A DNA stretch of 64,000 nucleotides, from the NCBI GenBank assembly GCA_028583685.1, contig JAMXIF010000048.1:18378015-18442014 (forward strand). Reading direction: 5' to 3'. The stretch comes from Petaurus breviceps papuanus. Its lineage: Eukaryota; Chordata; Mammalia; Diprotodontia; Petauridae. Below are positions 1 to 12,664 of the stretch, piece after piece. The stretch's first letter is position 1; every line of letters starts with the position of its first letter. The notes beneath the pieces were generated by a model. The model was not told where the DNA came from. It saw only the letters and a program-made list of their open reading frames with translations, and searched no databases. Both the position numbers and the translations under genes were made by a program.

Positions 1-116
1 CTGAGGAGGGCACAAAGAGCTTTTTTAGTCTCAGGGGGCTATAAATCAAGGGACTTAAACTTACATCAAGAAACAAATGCATTGTGGCCATGACTATCAC
101 ACACAAATCATAAACC

Positions 117-2050
117 TCAAGGTGGAGCCAAGATGGTAGAGTGAAAACAGGATCTCCACACATCTCTGGCTCCCACCACCTCCAATACATGTAAAAAAAA
201 ATGACTAACAAATTTTAGAGCTACAGAAAGTGACAGACAGAAACATATCTTCCACTGAAGCCAGCCGGCAGGCTGATAGGAAGGGTCTGTCACACCAAGC
301 TGGGAGCTGAGCACAGTCCCATGTGAGCCATGTGGCTCTGGCCTTGGGGCAGCCCCAACCAGCAGGAGCCAGAGCAGATTTCAGCAGAGTGAATCACCAG
401 CAGCTATGGCGGTTTCCAGACTTCTCAACCCATAATTGCCAAAGAGAAAGTAAAAGGTCAGTGAGGAAGCCTATTGATTCAAGGTGAGAGAAGAGCAAGG
501 TTCCACCCCTGCCCCCTGGGATGGCAGAGGTGGCGTCACCACTACATCTGCAGGCACATGGCTGCCTCCAGAGCTCCTGGCCTGCAGATCATAGGGGGAC
601 CAAGCAACCATTCATAGGGTAATTGCTCTTACTTTAACCTGCTTGGATCTGGATCACAGGCTTGGGTGGTGGTCCTGGGGTGTGTGTCCGGTGTGCCAGA
701 GCTTGTGGGGACTACAGAGAGGGCACCCTCCTAATACTTCTGGTAGCTGTGAAAGCACCAGTGAAATGAGCAACCAGAAGAAGCACAAACAGACAATAGG
801 ATCCTTCCTTGGGGACAAAAAAGATCAAAGCATGTAAGGGGAAGACGACAACAAAGTCAGAACTCCTGCATCAAAAGCTTCCAAGAAAAATATGAATCGG
901 TTATAGGCCATGGAGGAGCTCAAGAAGGATTTTGAAACTCAAGTAAGAGAAGTGGAGGAAAAATTGGGAAGAGAAATGAGAATGATGCAAGAAAATCATG
1001 AAAAGCAAGTCAACAGCCTGCTAAAGAAGACCCAAAAAAATACTGAAGAAAATAACACCTTAAAAAATAAACTAACTCAAATGGCAAAGAGGCCCAAAAA
1101 GCCAATGAGGAGAAGAATGCCTTCAAAAGTCAAATTTGCCAGATGGAAAAGGAATTTCAAAAGCTCACTAAGAGTTTAAGAATAATTAAACTAATAATTC
1201 TATATTAACTACAATAGTTAATATAGAATAACTAAAGAGAATAATTCCTTCAAAATTAGATTGGAGCAAATGGAAGCTAATGACTTTATGAGAAATCAAG
1301 ATACTATAAAACAGATCCAAACAAATGAAAAAATAGAAGGCAATGTGAAATATCTCATTGGAAAAACCACTGAACTAGAAAATAGATCCAGGAGAGATAA
1401 TTTAAAAATTATTGGACTACTTGAAAGCCATGATCAAAAAAAAGAACCTAGAAATCATCCTTCAAGAAATTCTCAAGGAAAATTGCTCTGATATTCTAGA
1501 ACCAGAGGGCAAAATAGAAATTGAAAAAATTCACCGATTACCTCTTGAAAAAGATCCCAAAAATAAAACTCCTAGGAACATTATAGCCAAATTCCAGAGT
1601 TCCCAGGTCGAGGAGAAAATACTGCAAGCAGTCAGGAAAAAACAATTTAAATATTGTGGAAACACAATCAGGATAACACAAGATTAGCAAGTTCTACACT
1701 AAGGGATCAAAGGGTTTGGAATATGATATTCTGGAGGTCAAAGGAGCTAGGATTAACACCAAGAATCACCTACCCAGCAAAACTGAGTATAATGCTTCAG
1801 GGAAAAAATATGGTCATTCAGTGAAATAGAGGACTTTCAAGTATGCTTGATGAAAAAACCAGAGCTGAACAGAAAATATGACTTTCAAATACAAGAAGCA
1901 AGAGAAGCATGAGAAGGTAAACAGGCAAAAGAAATCATAAGGAATTTATTAAAGCTGAACTACCTACATTCATACATGGAAAAACAAATCATAATCCCAT
2001 GCTTCCTACAATGCCATAAAAATTGAACCAACCTAGTTAAACAAGGGTTA
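117..2050 (+). mobile_element. HAL1-like LINE (L1 ORF1 without ORF2)
   Basis: It begins at an L1-type 5' end, ggagccaagatggtag, followed by about 780 bases of UTR. ORF1 then runs from about 910 to 1920. A charged coiled coil comes first (MEELKKDFETQVREVEEKL...), then the RNA-binding domain (NLKIIGLLES, EKIHRLPLEKDPKNKTPRNIIAKF, ITQD) and the C-terminal YPAKLS block near 1775. ORF1 is broken into several frames, with stops and shifts near 1178, 1440 and 1687. No endonuclease or reverse transcriptase follows, only a short UTR, so this fits the HAL1 (half-L1) group better than a truncated L1. Confidence 0.75.
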
Positions 2051-3375
2051 TAATCTCATCCATTCTGTAAGGAGACAAACCTTGTAAAACAGACTATAGA
2101 GGTAAACTAAGTCAGGTTACAGATTAAACTACTAGTTTAGGAGGTTCACAGTGGACTGAATGAGGGGAAATTTATATATCACCAGTTTGTTAGGGTAGCT
2201 GACAAATAACTAAATCACTTTAGAAAGCTCAAACTTCCCTTTGGCATCTACTTGAGGAACACTAAACAGTTAACAGTATTATTTCTGTCAGTTAAGTTTT
2301 GGTCAGGTGAGGTAAGTATAAACAGAAGACAGGTTTTCAGTTGACCAAAAATTGCCAGAGGAATGTTCCTTATTCCCAAACAATGAATAAAAAGAATGTG
2401 GGAAAACCCCTCCTGCAGGGAACGAACACCATGAAACACTGAAGCCAAAGTTAACACACTAATGACCATCAATGTTAAACAGCATCAAGTTTCTGCATTC
2501 CTGGTACCCTACTCCCAATATCCATTTAATAAGAAGCTACATTGTGAGTCCCAGCTGTCCCATGCAGTCTTCTGATCCCTGGAAACATTTTCTCTTAGAA
2601 ATTCTTGAATAGGCCTCATTCTCATGGCAGCTCTTGAGGAGGCTCTTCCAGGTAGATTCACTTCTTTGGTTCCAGGTCACTTGCAGAGATTCCCTATTTA
2701 ATACTGCTAACGTCTGCCAGTAACAAGACAATACAATTTAGTACAACCTCCTAAATTTGGGTTTCCAGTAACTAGTTCAAGTGGTGAAAACCAGTTCAAA
2801 CCTTGTGGAGCTAATTGTATTAACAACAGAAACATAGAACATCAAATTAGAAACCCACGATTCACCTGAAAGTTCAGAGAATTTCAGTTTTTACATACCA
2901 TTTGCTCTTACTAGCTTTACCTGAACCCTCTCCCTGGTATGGACAATGCCATCAACAGGGCCTGACTTGGAAAATAAGACCCTATCACTTAATGTTATCA
3001 AAGAGATTTCAAAACAGGAGGAGAACATTACTTAAAACTATCTTTACTATTATTAATAAAATTTTACATATAAAATCTTTAATCCAGTTTTGAGGACTTA
3101 TTACCAAACCATACTCAAAGCCTGTATTTCCCATTTGAAACATCTGGAAGCCAGTCATATGTATATCTTGTTGCTGTCTCAAAGTTTATTACTTCATTAA
3201 AACTTTTACTTTTACATCTTTATCCTTCCCTCCCCCTTTCTTTTTAAAATAGATGTTATCCTCCTTACCACAAGTCTCTACAAGGAGCACTTCCTTCCCT
3301 CTCCCCTCCTTCTGCTTTTCAGCACCCCTTTTATGTGTTGTCTTTGCCATTAGAATGTAATCTTGAGAGCAGGAA
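2051..3375. other. No recognised gene; unclassified AT-rich sequence
   Basis: I see no conserved coding stretch. The minus-strand open frames at 2248-2472 and 2537-2731 lack similarity I can recognise. Confidence 0.4.
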
Positions 3376-3377
3376 CT

Positions 3378-3407
3378 TTCTCTTTCTTTCTTCCTTTCTT
3401 TCTTTTT

Positions 3408-3470
<63 letters not shown>

Positions 3471-3480
3471 NNNNNNNNNN

Positions 3481-3523
<43 letters not shown>

Positions 3524-3580
3524 CTCTTTCTTTCTCTCTTTCTTTCTCTTTCTTTCTTTTTCTTTTCCCAGACCTTAGCC
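3378..3580. repeat. TTTC/CTTT microsatellite with assembly gap
   Basis: About 45 tetranucleotide units, interrupted by 10 Ns at 3471-3480. The true length is unknown. Confidence 0.97.
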
Positions 3581-3599
3581 CTCATGAGCAGAAAAAGGA

Positions 3600-5184
3600 G
3601 CTGAGTTGCTTATGTTCCCAATGTGGATGTCTCATAACTAGTGTATGCCACATTTTACCTACTCTTCCCACAGGCACTGTATATATTTGTGGTAGAGCAC
3701 TTAGCAGATTTGGGCAGGGGGAGGAAAAGGGGAAAGGAAGTTTCTATAACTATTATTATTACTATGCTGTCTTGGTATATGGGTTTGCTTTGAGCTAATT
3801 GTATTTCTTGGGTGATTATTAAAGGTAAACTCACCAGAAGGGGCTTGTGAACTGTAGATTTTGGGGTGCAGACCCAGAGAGGGAGTACCTTTAACCCACA
3901 GGAAGTACTCCTCCCTCCCCTAGGACCCAGTCTACAAACCTGTGACTGCTAAGTTGGAGAAACTGCTCCCTTAGAAGTGACAGACAAGTTACAATGATTT
4001 TTGTTGAGGGGAAATCCGTTTAATTTTATGTAACTGAAGTTATCTATTTTATAATTTATGACAATCTCTTCTCCTTTTTTGATGAAGAATTTTCCCTCTA
4101 AAAAGACTCACTGTTTAACAAGAATTGCTTGTGTCACTCAGGGCACACAAGATCCCCATCTCTGAATTCTGAGTCATGGACCCAGACTCATCCTGGACAT
4201 GGTGTGACCTCTGACATCAGGAAATGTAGACTTTTCTGCATATTCTCTGACTCATCATTCCCCAATACAGGAGTTCCAAGTCTAGCATCTCCCCCAAAAG
4301 GATTAATAGAAAAGTATTCTAGAAAGGTATTCATTATAAAAGTAGAAGATATCAAAGTTTAACTTATTATATACTTAAAAAGAAAAGTAAGCTGTATAAA
4401 ATATTTACTGCTTCATGTATAATCCTCTTTTTCTATTTTTTTATTTATATTGAAACATTTATTTTTGGTGTTCAGTTCAGAATAAAAAAGCTTTTCAATT
4501 TTAAAATGAAATCAATATAATATAAAGCAAAAGGTATCAATAAAAATAAAAAAATTTTAAACAGATATCAGGAATATAACAGCTATTAGTTCCCTTCACC
4601 ACAAAATAAATGATTAAAACCCAAATGACTGATAAATATACCTTGACAGATATTTTAAACATGAAACAATAACCCATCATTTCCATCATACTCTCTTTGG
4701 AGACAAAGGCAACTTTGTAGGACTATTCAACTGATAGTTCACATTTACTTTGGATCTTTATAGTCTGAGCAACTCATAAGGTCAGATTTCCTAGTCAGTC
4801 AAGCATAGCTTTGGCTTTTTTTAGTCTTTTCAACTGCTGGTATTGGCCATCTTCTCCTCTGAAAAAGGTATACTTGCAGGAAATACTTCCTACTGTGCAA
4901 CCAGCCTTGATTTTTCAGACTCAGGAAGTTACCCCCAGGGCTGGAAATGTCCAGAGAGATTGCATTTAGTCACCTGTACTAAAGGAATGAAATACAAAGC
5001 AGAAGAGCCACCCAAGCATTTAAGATCCTTTCTTAGGGTTTTCCAGGCAAGCCCATGTTCTTGCTGCCATTTGCATGTATCTAAAATATATAGGAAACAA
5101 AACAAATATGAAATACTAAAAGCTATTCCTCCAGGAATATGCAGTGGAGGAATATAAAAGTGTTCAAAAGAACTGCAGACTATT
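3600..5184. other. No recognised gene; AT-rich intergenic
   Basis: No SINE, LINE or coding similarity is clear. The open frame at 4843-5157 is 104 codons, but nothing in it resembles a known family. Confidence 0.4.
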
Positions 5185-5314
5185 TGTTTTTTTGGTGGGG
5201 TTTTTTTTTTGTTTGTTTGTTTTGCTTTTTGGAGGTGGGAAGACAGGCAATTGGGGTTAAGTGACTTGCCCAAGGTCACACAGCTAGTAAGTGTTAAGTG
5301 TCTGAGGCTGGATG
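5185..5314 (-). mobile_element. SINE (WSINE1-like), truncated, reverse
   Basis: Shows ggcaattggggttaagtgac, cttgcccaaggtcacacag and ctagtaagtgttaagtgtct, the reversed 3' half of the main SINE. It stops at the middle and abuts an L1-type 3' fragment. Confidence 0.85.
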
Positions 5315-5570
5315 GATTTGTCCCAAGAAGATTAATGACATGAAAATATTTATAGCACCACATTTTGTTGTGCCAAAAAACTGGAAGCAAAGTAGATGCC
5401 TATAAACTGTAAAATAGCTAATATTATTATAATGGAATATGACTATACTATAAAAAATAATAAATGTGAAGAATTCAGAAAAGCATAGGAAAACATGAAC
5501 ATTAGTGCAAAGGGAAGTAAGCAGAAACAAGAAAAATAGGCATGATGACAATAATATATATGTAAAGCAC
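5315..5570 (+). mobile_element. L1/HAL1 3' region fragment
   Basis: Carries the marsupial L1 tail motifs aaatatttatagcacc, ccaaaaaactggaagcaaag and taatggaatatgactat, similar to the 30.9-31.7 kb element. Confidence 0.65.
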
Positions 5571-5589
5571 TATGTATATGAAATTGTTA

Positions 5590-5945
5590 ACAGGCTCAGT
5601 TTCTTCATCTATAAAGTGGGAATAATAATAGCACCCACCTCACAGAGTAGTTGTGAGGATCAAATGAGATAATACATGTACAGTGCTTTGCAAAGTTAAG
5701 TTTGCAAAGAATCAGAAAGAAAACTAGTTATTATTAGCTATTATCAATACAACAATAAAACAAACACAACTATATACTGTGAAATTATAGTAACCAAGCC
5801 TAGATAAAACAAGTATTAAACTTACAATGTGCCAGGCAGTGTGCTAAGTGCTGGGGATACAAATATAAGCAAGCAAGGCAGTCTCTGCCCTCAAGGAACT
5901 TATATTCTAATAGGGAAAGACAACATATAGAGGGAATTGAGGTGG
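5590..5945. mobile_element. CORE-SINE 3' piece (+) and L2 piece (-)
   Basis: 5590-5700 has the MIR/THER-type tail (cagtttcttcatctataaag, ttgtgaggatcaaatgagat). 5806-5940 has the L2-associated end in reverse (gtgccaggcagtgtgctaag, tgccctcaaggaacttata). Confidence 0.65.
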
Positions 5946-6358
5946 GTATGGTGTCAAGATAGCCAAGCAGAGTCACAGAGGCCTAGTTTTGGGCAAGATA
6001 AGGTTAAAGCTCACCTCTCAGAGCCAGGGAAAGCAGGGGAAAAGTCCAAGGTTGTGTCGGAGAAGAGAGAGGCAGGGAAGAGGCTGATGGCAGGGCTGTA
6101 GGGAGTACCAGCCTAAAGAAGAGATACTAGAATGAACTTCCTTACATTTGCATAGATGGTACAGAACTCAGATTTGGTTGATGTGTTAGTTGGTTTGAGA
6201 TAGCATTCTGGGAGGGCTGAGGGAATGATATGTTGGGAAATGTATGGGTTGTAAAAACAAAAGTAAAGAATTTTCTAGTAATTTTCTAGTAGTTATATGG
6301 TTATTTTTTATTTATATTTTTATTATTTATATTATATATACTATTTATATTTATATAT

Positions 6359-6514
6359 TTCTTTTTTTTAAGCAGTTGGGGTTAAGTAACTTGCTCAAGG
6401 TTACACGGCCAGGTGTTTCTGAGTGGGTGCTAAGTGTCTGAGCCTGGACTCGATCCCAGATCATCCTGACACTGGGGCCGGTGCTCTTACTCACTGTGCT
6501 ACCTGGCTGCCCTA
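6359..6514 (-). mobile_element. Second-family tRNA-like SINE, reverse
   Basis: Reads reversed as gggcagccaggtag..., with box B-like ggactcgatccc and a poly(A)-derived T run. Flanks tatttatatatttct and tatttgtatatttct form a near-perfect target-site duplication. Confidence 0.85.
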
Positions 6515-7282
6515 TTTGTATATTTCTAGTTATATAGTTATTCATGGTACTTCCTTCTATTATCCTATTATTTTTATTAGTATATTTTAATGATCTTTAT
6601 CTTTACATTAGAGTCATCATTCTCCTTGAATTCTGAGGGAGTTTTTCACAGAAGAATTTAGAGTGAGTAAAATGAAGCTAAAAGATTTTGGGAATCTTTT
6701 CAAAGCAGATGTTACAGCAAAGTATTATTTTATGTGACAGCTTTAGGGGTGTGGGTATTTGTAGACTGTAGGTCAATGAGTTTTATTTAGTAAAAATTGG
6801 CATATCTTGAATTCTGATGCTTTTTGAATCCTGTTTATATTCTGACCTAGAGAAAAGACTTTAAAATTGCTTTATGCAATACTGAGATAACATCTCCAAC
6901 TGATACTGCCTCTCTTACATAAGATATATCAAAACACAGTGGGCCACGTTTGAGTTTTACTGGAAGAATCTCAGAAACTAAATAATTAATGACATAAAAC
7001 AGGATATTAGCTTTCTGTTGCAGAGGAATTTTAGAGAGAGAGAGAGAAGTAGCTGGGTCCTTACATGATTGGAACCTCCATCAAGGGAGTGCACATTATT
7101 CCCAATGGGTGGCCTAGATTTATTTTATGGAGAAGGAAGGGAAAGAGATTTTTATTTAGTAAAACATACTTTATGCTCTTTACTGGTCTCTTCTAAAAAA
7201 TATGTAGCTAACTGGATCAACATGGACATTAGCATTACTATTTCTTTACTGTAAAGATTTCAAAGCATCATCCTGCTTTTAT

Positions 7283-7450
7283 AGGTATGGGTAGAGTAGA
7301 AACAGCACTGACTAGGAGTTGTGTCAAAAAACTGGAAGCAAAAGACCTAGGTTCATGGTCCTCATGCACTACTACTGACTATATGACCTTGGGCAAATTA
7401 ATTCTCCTCTCTGGGCCTCCATTTCCTTCTCTCTAATGAGGGGTTTGGAC
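7283..7450 (+). mobile_element. Old CORE-SINE (MIR-type)
   Basis: Shows gaccttgggcaaattaattc and a degraded tRNA-like head. Diverged from the main SINE family. Confidence 0.55.
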
Positions 7451-7609
7451 TAGTCTGAATTATAGGGTAAAAGATAATGTAATTAGTGGGGATTTGTCCC
7501 AATGTTAACTGGGGGGATTAAAGGAAGCCATGATGATATATACTGACAGGACATCACTAAACTCTGCACCTGATCAACAAATTTTCAGTGGCTATCAGGC
7601 AGGCCTCGG

Positions 7610-9830
7610 GTAGTCAATAAACATTTATTAAGTGGCAACTGTGCCAGGCACTGTGCTAAGTGCTAGGGATACAAAAAGAGGAAAAAGACAATCCTTGCCA
7701 TCAAGGAGATCACAATCTAATGAGGAGATAACAAGCAAATAAATATGTATAAACAAGCTATATATATATATGAAAAATAGGAAATAATTAAAAGAGGGCA
7801 GGCACTAGAATTAAGAAGAGTTGGGAAAGGCTTCCTGTAGAACAGTGGTATGATATTCAAAAAGAAACCTCATATGTAAGGATCCCCACTGATTACATAT
7901 TGATTTAGTTTTAAAATGTGATATTATCGATATTTTGTCACATTTTTATTTATTTTGTTAATATTTGCTAATTGCATTTTAGTCTGGTTCAGGCTGCACT
8001 CCAGAGTGTTGCAGAATACCAGCAGACCATGTGTTTAGCCCTTCTGTTATAAAGGATGGGATTTTAGTCTGGTCTTGAAAGAAGCCAGGGAAGCCAAAAG
8101 GCAGAGATAAGGAGGGAGAACATTTTAGGCTTAGGAAAACATCCAGACAAAACACTCAAGAGCTGAGAGATGGAGTGTCTTGTTTGTGGAATAACCAAGA
8201 GGCCAATGTTACTGGATTGAAGAGTACCTGGTGGGGAGTAAGGTGTAAAAAGACTAGAAAGTGTGTTTGTGGAAGGGGGAGGGGGGGGCAGGTGTCTGAA
8301 AGGTTTGTAAAACTAAATAGAGGATTTTGTATTGATCCCTGGAGGCAATAGGAAACACTGGGATTTCTTGAGGGGGTGTGATATGATTGGAGCTGCCAAC
8401 TGTATGGAGGCTAGACTGGAGAGGGCAAGAGACTTGAAGCAGGTCCCTGCTGGGTAAGGTGATGAGGGGCCTGCACTAGAGTAGTGGCAGTGTCAGAGGG
8501 GAGTAGGGAGCAATTCAAGAGGTGTTACAAAGGTGAAATTGACAGACCTTGGCAACAGCTTAGATGTGTGTTGTGAGGGTGATGGGGTGGTGAGATAGTG
8601 AGGATCCGGGATGACTCCTACACTGTGAACCTGAGTATCTGGGAAGATGGTGTTGCCCTCTACAGTAATAGGGAAGGTGGTGTGTGGGGAGAGTTTAGAG
8701 GTAAAGACAATGGGTTCTGTTTTGTACAGAGTTTAAGACGTCTATTGGACATCCAGTGTGAGATGTCTTAAAGGCAGTTGGAAATGTGAGTCTGGAAGTC
8801 AGTAGAGAGTTTAGGGCAGAACAGGTAGATTTGAGAATCATCAGCATAGAGATGGTAACTAAATCCATGGGAGCTGATGGGATCCCCAAGTGAAGTAGTA
8901 TAGAGGTCCCAGGACAGACCCTTGGGGGACACCTACCATTAGAAGGCATGGCCTGAAGATCCAGCAAAGGGGACTGAAAGGGAGCAGAGAGAAATGTAGA
9001 AGGAGAACCAGGAGAGAATGGTGTTCCAAAACCCTAGACACAAGAGAATATCAAGGATAAGAGGTTGATTGACAGTGTCAAAGGCTGCAGAGAGGTCAAG
9101 AAGAATGAGGATTAAGAAAAGGCCATTGGATTTGTAGACTAAAATTACTACTAACACCAGAGAGAGCAGTTTAGGTTAAATCACGGGGTCTGAAGTCATC
9201 TTGTAGAGAGTTAAGAAGAGAGTAAGAGATGAGAAGGTGGAAGCACCTATTATAGATGGTCTTCTCAAAGAGTTTAACCACAAAGGGCAGAAAAGATATA
9301 GATGATAATTACCAGGGATGGAAGGATCAAGTGAAGGTTCTTTGAGAATGGAAGGGACATGAGCATGTCTGTAAGCTGAAGAGGAACCAATAGGCAGGGA
9401 GAGACTGAAAATAAATGATAGTAGGGGGGTAATAAGTGACAAAGGTGGCAATCTGTTGAAGGAGAAAGGATGGGATGGGATCGATTATGAAGATAAAGAG
9501 ATTTTCCTTGGTAAGAAGTATGCCATCTCTTCATGTGAGATAGGGGAGAATGAGGAGACAGCAGAAGAAGGCATCTATATGAGAGATATGAGCTGAGGAA
9601 GAGAGGAAAAGGGGGAGTTCAATGCGAATGACATAAATTTTCCTGTAAAACATTAAGCAATGCTCTCAGCTGAGAGAATGTAGGGACAGCGTCATAGGAG
9701 GATTGAGGAGGGATGAAGATGTTTGGAGGACTCTTTGTAGAAAGTAGGAGAGTTAGTTGATAAGAGAAATGTAGAGGGATTGCTTGGCCGAAGTGAGGGC
9801 CCAGTTCAGATTGTGTAACATAAATCCCTA
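7610..9830 (-). mobile_element. L2-clade LINE, reverse, with a hAT inserted
   Basis: The + strand starts with the 3'-end motif aacatttattaagtg...gtgccaggcactgtgctaag and continues into reversed ORF2. On the minus strand, reverse transcriptase motifs are readable: LSAAFDTVN (near 9090) and [12 protein letters not shown] (near 8925). Several frameshifts and stops separate them, so it is inactive. A hAT-like element (7843-8046) splits the 3' part. Confidence 0.85.
7843..8046 (-). mobile_element. Non-autonomous hAT-type transposon inserted in the L2
   Basis: Shares core text with the relics at 35.2 and 49.3 kb (ttatttattttgttaatatt, agtctggttcaggctgcact, in reverse relation to those). It begins with a CAGTGG-like end and splits the L2 between ttcctgtagaa and gatgggattttag. 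Confidence 0.65.
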
Positions 9831-10860
9831 GGAATTTGCTTGCTAGAAATGTGTAGATACTTTATTTGCCTGGCTTTGCTGAAGGGTTTGGATGTTCTTT
9901 TATTTTACTCATTTTAATGAAAACTTTTCTATTTTCCTTCCTTTTAAAACAGAAGAGAATGAACATAATTTAACCTTTTATTGGTGATTCAAGGTCATCA
10001 TTCTGAAAGTTCATTGTCCTATGCTGTAATATAATGGTAACCCCTATGACTATAAACATTTGTTTACCTCATAGTTTTTCTTTTATTTCTTTTATTTTCA
10101 GGCTGGCAGTTACCGCTGTTGTCAATGAGCTTATATCTAGCAATTCCTTCTAAACATCCAAGTCCCTTCCAGTTTGAGACTTTTATATACTATAGACTGG
10201 AAACATAACTATAGGATCATAGATTTAGAGAGGTGGGTGGGGGTGAGGGTGGAATGGGAATCTTAGAGGTCATCAACTCCAACCTTTTCCTACTACAAAT
10301 GAACTGGCACTCAGAGAGTTGAAGTGACTTGTCTAAGGTCACACAGGTAGTAAGCAGGGGAACCATGATTCAAAGTCATGTCATTAGACATCAGATAAAG
10401 CATACTTTCTGAACATTCTAGATATGTGTATCAGGGTTAACTGGTTGTGAGTGAGGGCCTAAGGAACTGTCTTAGGAATAAAGTAAATTAGCTTTAGTGC
10501 ATCTATCAGTGCTGTTTTTGTTTTTCCCTTTGCTTCCTTCCTGTTTCTTAGCCAAGTTCCAAGTATTTGAGATGGTTCTGTTAGTAACATTTCACTTAGC
10601 CAGAGGTCACTTGAGCCTCAGTTTCCTCATATGTAAAAAAGAGATAATACCTGCCCTCCCTGTGTACTGGACATAATGTGTTAACCTTGATAACAAATGA
10701 CCAAAGAGCCATAGCAGCTCTGCAACTGCTGTTAATTCTGAAAGGAAAAACAAACAAACCCAGAGAGCCCACACAGATTATCAAAACCACAGTTTTGATA
10801 AAAACAAAACAAAATAAAACCAAAGATCTAATAGTGGTTATAAGTGATTTATTTATTCTG
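9831..10860. other. Mostly unclassified; one old CORE-SINE
   Basis: 10215-10385 holds a reverse MIR-type remnant (gaagtgacttgtctaaggtc, acacaggtagtaagc). 10605-10680 has gcctcagtttcctcatatgt, another CORE-SINE tail. No gene is seen. Confidence 0.45.
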
Positions 10861-10879
10861 TTGGAGAAAGGAAACTAGA

Positions 10880-11700
10880 TACATGTGCCAGGGCCCCCTC
10901 CAGTAGAAGACCCACTTCAGTGGGCAAATCTCAATTCTTATACTAACGGCTGTGCAATAACCTGCCGCCTTGACAATGGAAGGGTAATGGCAACAGTAAC
11001 AAACTGAGACAAATTTGATTCATAGCAAGACTTCACGAGCAGAATACAGGTACTATAGTGATAGCCCAAACTCAGAGAACACCTCTTGCTGGTGTGAAAT
11101 AACAGTGGGATTTTGCTGTGACTGAGATCATCCAGAGGTGAGCCGAAAAGGACAGTTGTTGTTATGCCAAGATCAGGGCACAGCTTGCTTGCTGGGCCTT
11201 ATCTCTGGAAAACAGGGTGTCTCCTAACAGTAAAAAAAAAAAAGAGGAGTAAAAAGAAAGGAGTGGTCTTGGCATGGGGATCCTGCTAAATGTAAAGTGA
11301 AAACCTTTTGAGTTAGAAGAAAGGTCAACCTACAGGCTATTTAAGGAGGTCTTCATTGTCCTCCTACACTTTTATGCCATTTCGTGGTCCCAGGTCTGTC
11401 TCAATGCTGCAAATGTGGGTTCCTAATGATCACATGATCACTTTATGAGCAACAGGGGAAGGGAGAGAGTATAATCAGACTCTGGGAAAACTAATACACA
11501 TCCAAAGACTTATTCAGTGTTTATCCAACATTGTTGGGGGGGCGGGGGAAGAGGCAGAGAGAGAGATCAGGAATGGAACCCAAGGTGTCTGGTTACTGGA
11601 AAAGTATCTACTGAAAAACAAGCCTCCCCCACCCCAGGCTTCAGGTGCACATTAGCCTAGGGGCAGGGAAGATCTTTAAAATTTACATTCTTATTACAGT
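10880..11700 (-). mobile_element. LTR-like fossil sharing a block with 34.5 kb
   Basis: The end segment 11594-11700 (aaaagtatctactgaaaaac...cctaggggcagggaagatct...ttacattcttattaca) recurs almost unchanged at 34459-34553. Both copies stop at attaca, which looks like a shared element terminus. The left limit is uncertain. Confidence 0.4.
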
Positions 11701-11965
11701 AGTTTCCAATCAAACAGGCTTGCAGTAAAAGATGGGGTTTTAGTTGGAATTTAAAGGAAGCCAGGGAGGTTAATAAAAAGAGTTGAGGAGGAAGAACATT
11801 CCAGGAATGGAGAACAGTATGGAATGGAATGGAATGGAACAGCCACAGAAAATGCCAGAAGCCAAGAGATGGAGCATCTTGTTTATGGAACAGCCAGGAG
11901 GCTGGTGTCACTGGATCAGAGTATGAGTTGGGGAATAAGGTTATAAGAAAACTGGAAGGTAGGAT
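11701..11965 (-). mobile_element. L2-clade fragment, reverse
   Basis: Matches the other L2 copies here: ggaggaagaacattccagg, ccaagagatggagcatcttg, aggctggtgtcactggatc. Contains a short ggaat tandem run near 11820. Confidence 0.8.
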
Positions 11966-12029
11966 CTGTCCAGAATCACACAGTTAGGAAGAAGCAAAGC
12001 TGAGACATGAACCCAGGAAACAGCTTCTT

Positions 12030-12480
12030 TCCTCACTTTGAAATCCCTAGCTCCCTTCAGCTCATCTCAGATGCTCTCTTATAAACTGTGGCCATTTGCT
12101 AGCAGTTCTTCTTCTCCCCTGTTACTCATTTCTTATCATTCAGGTACCTTCTTCCATTATCTCCTATTTTACTCATCTCACATGATGAAATGGTCTTACT
12201 CCTTACCTAAATTAACCCCTCTACTTGTTCAAGTGATTCTATTCTATCCTATGTCCTCCAACAGACTTCTCCCTCTGTCAAGCCAATTTTTTTTCACTTA
12301 TTTTCAATCTTTTGCTCTTTACTGACTTCTTCCCTTCCCTGTCTACAAACATTCCCATGTATCCCCTATTCTAGGAAAAAATAAAAAGCCTTACTTGATC
12401 CTTCCATCCCTACTATGGCCTTTATCTTTTCTCTCCTTTATAGCTAAATTCCTCAAAAAGGCTATCTAAGATAAGTACCT
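12030..12480 (+). mobile_element. Pyrimidine-rich stretch, possibly L2 ORF2-derived
   Basis: A C/T-rich + strand resembling the 56.7-57.8 kb block and the sense strand of L2 reverse transcriptase regions. No motif is clear enough to be sure. Confidence 0.35.
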
Positions 12481-12508
12481 CCACTTTCCTCTCACTCTCT
12501 TTTTTCTT

Positions 12509-12662
12509 TTTGAAGGGGGGAGGGTAGGGCAATTTGGGGTTAAGTGACTTGGCCAAGGTCACTCGGCTAGTTTTTGTGTTAAGTGTCTGAGGATGGATTT
12601 GAACTCAGGGCCTCCTGACTCCAGGGCCGGTGCTCTATTCACTGCACCACCTAGCTGCCCCC
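12509..12662 (-). mobile_element. SINE (WSINE1-like), full length, reverse
   Basis: Complete from ggcaatttggggttaagtg to caccacctagctgcccc. Flanked by cctctcactctctt on both sides, a clean target-site duplication. Confidence 0.92.
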
Positions 12663-12664
12663 TC

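Noticed and set aside
3331-3604. Open frames of Lys-Glu-Arg or Leu-Ser-Phe repeats
   Set aside because: They are translations of the TTTC microsatellite, running through an N gap.
4843-5390. 104-codon and 153-codon open frames on opposite strands
   Set aside because: The minus-strand frame runs through SINE and L1 text. The plus-strand frame has no family I recognise and no splice or promoter context.
8695-9534. Minus-strand open frames as a host gene
   Set aside because: RT motifs and match to the 20 kb copy show they are L2 ORF2 remnants.
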